Below, in pieces: positions 5,353-5,385 of a DNA stretch of 5,385 bases. The stretch comes from an uncultured Desulfarculaceae bacterium (GTDB lineage Bacteria; Desulfobacterota; Desulfarculia; Desulfarculales; Desulfarculaceae), in NCBI GenBank assembly GCA_937908275.1, contig CALERA010000105.1, positions 1-5,385 on the forward strand. The letters are read 5' to 3'. The notes below the pieces were generated by a model. It was not told the origin of the DNA, did no database searches, and saw only the letters and a list, made by a program, of their open reading frames with translations. Position 1 is the stretch's first letter, and each line of letters starts with the position of its first letter. A program made the position numbers and the translations under genes.

Positions 5353-5385
5353 GGGAACCATTTTTGCGCAGCAAAAAGGGTTCCC
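5353..5385. repeat. Long imperfect hairpin at the contig end
   Basis: GGGAACC (5353-5359) pairs with 5379-5385, then one A/G mismatch (5360/5378), then TTTTTGC (5361-5367) pairs with GCAAAAA (5371-5377) around a GCA triloop. That makes 14 pairs in 33 bases, ending exactly at the last base. The left arm is preceded by GGGGGCGTGG, so the true palindrome may continue beyond the window. The apex TGCGCAGCA (5365-5373) is identical to that of the neighbouring hairpin (5312-5320). Confidence 0.8.

Noticed and set aside
1..5385. CRISPR arrays, tRNA or rRNA genes, insertion sequences and phage genes.
   Set aside because: I found no regularly spaced repeats, no tRNA-like or rRNA-like stretch, and no transposase or phage structural motif in any frame.

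Overview
This is a GC-rich bacterial fragment with mostly G or C in third codon positions. It is probably the whole of a short-read contig: the first ~46 bases are not biological but match an Illumina TruSeq indexed (P7) adapter, and the last 33 bases form a hairpin, a common place for assemblies to break. Protein character and base composition suggest a high-GC anaerobe of the Desulfobacterota / former Deltaproteobacteria. That placement is inference; there is no rRNA or other marker gene here.

Left part (54-617, minus): the N-terminal 188 codons of a MobA/MocA-like nucleotidyltransferase, cut off by the adapter. Its leader (618-731) holds a small hairpin and no convincing promoter. A strong intrinsic terminator (732-764, minus) then closes the copper operon.

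Centre (784-3690, minus): a two-gene copper export operon. The first gene encodes a 67-residue CopZ-like Cu(I) chaperone. After a 15-bp gap comes a P1B-1 Cu(I) ATPase (CopA) with three N-terminal HMA domains, two of them near-identical tandem copies. The chaperone would carry Cu(I) to the pump, which expels it from the cytoplasm using ATP. No copper regulator gene is present.

Right-centre (3691-4410): an intergenic region of about 290 bp separates copZ from a divergent plus-strand gene for a 141-residue membrane protein of unknown function, which has a fair sigma-70-type promoter and a strong ribosome-binding site. A perfect 11-bp hairpin (4421-4450) lies between its stop and that of the converging next gene.

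Right part (4470-5385, minus): a complete 254-residue crotonase-family enoyl-CoA hydratase with both catalytic glutamates, possibly of the dienoyl-CoA hydratase type of anaerobic aromatic degradation. Upstream of it are three hairpins within 121 bases. One is followed by a T-tract just ahead of the ribosome-binding site, and the other two share an identical GCA-triloop apex.

Most of the window is ordinary. I found no clear sign of a new multi-gene system. The points most worth a second look are the adapter artefact, the hairpin cluster at 5255-5385, the HMA duplication in CopA, and the unknown membrane protein.
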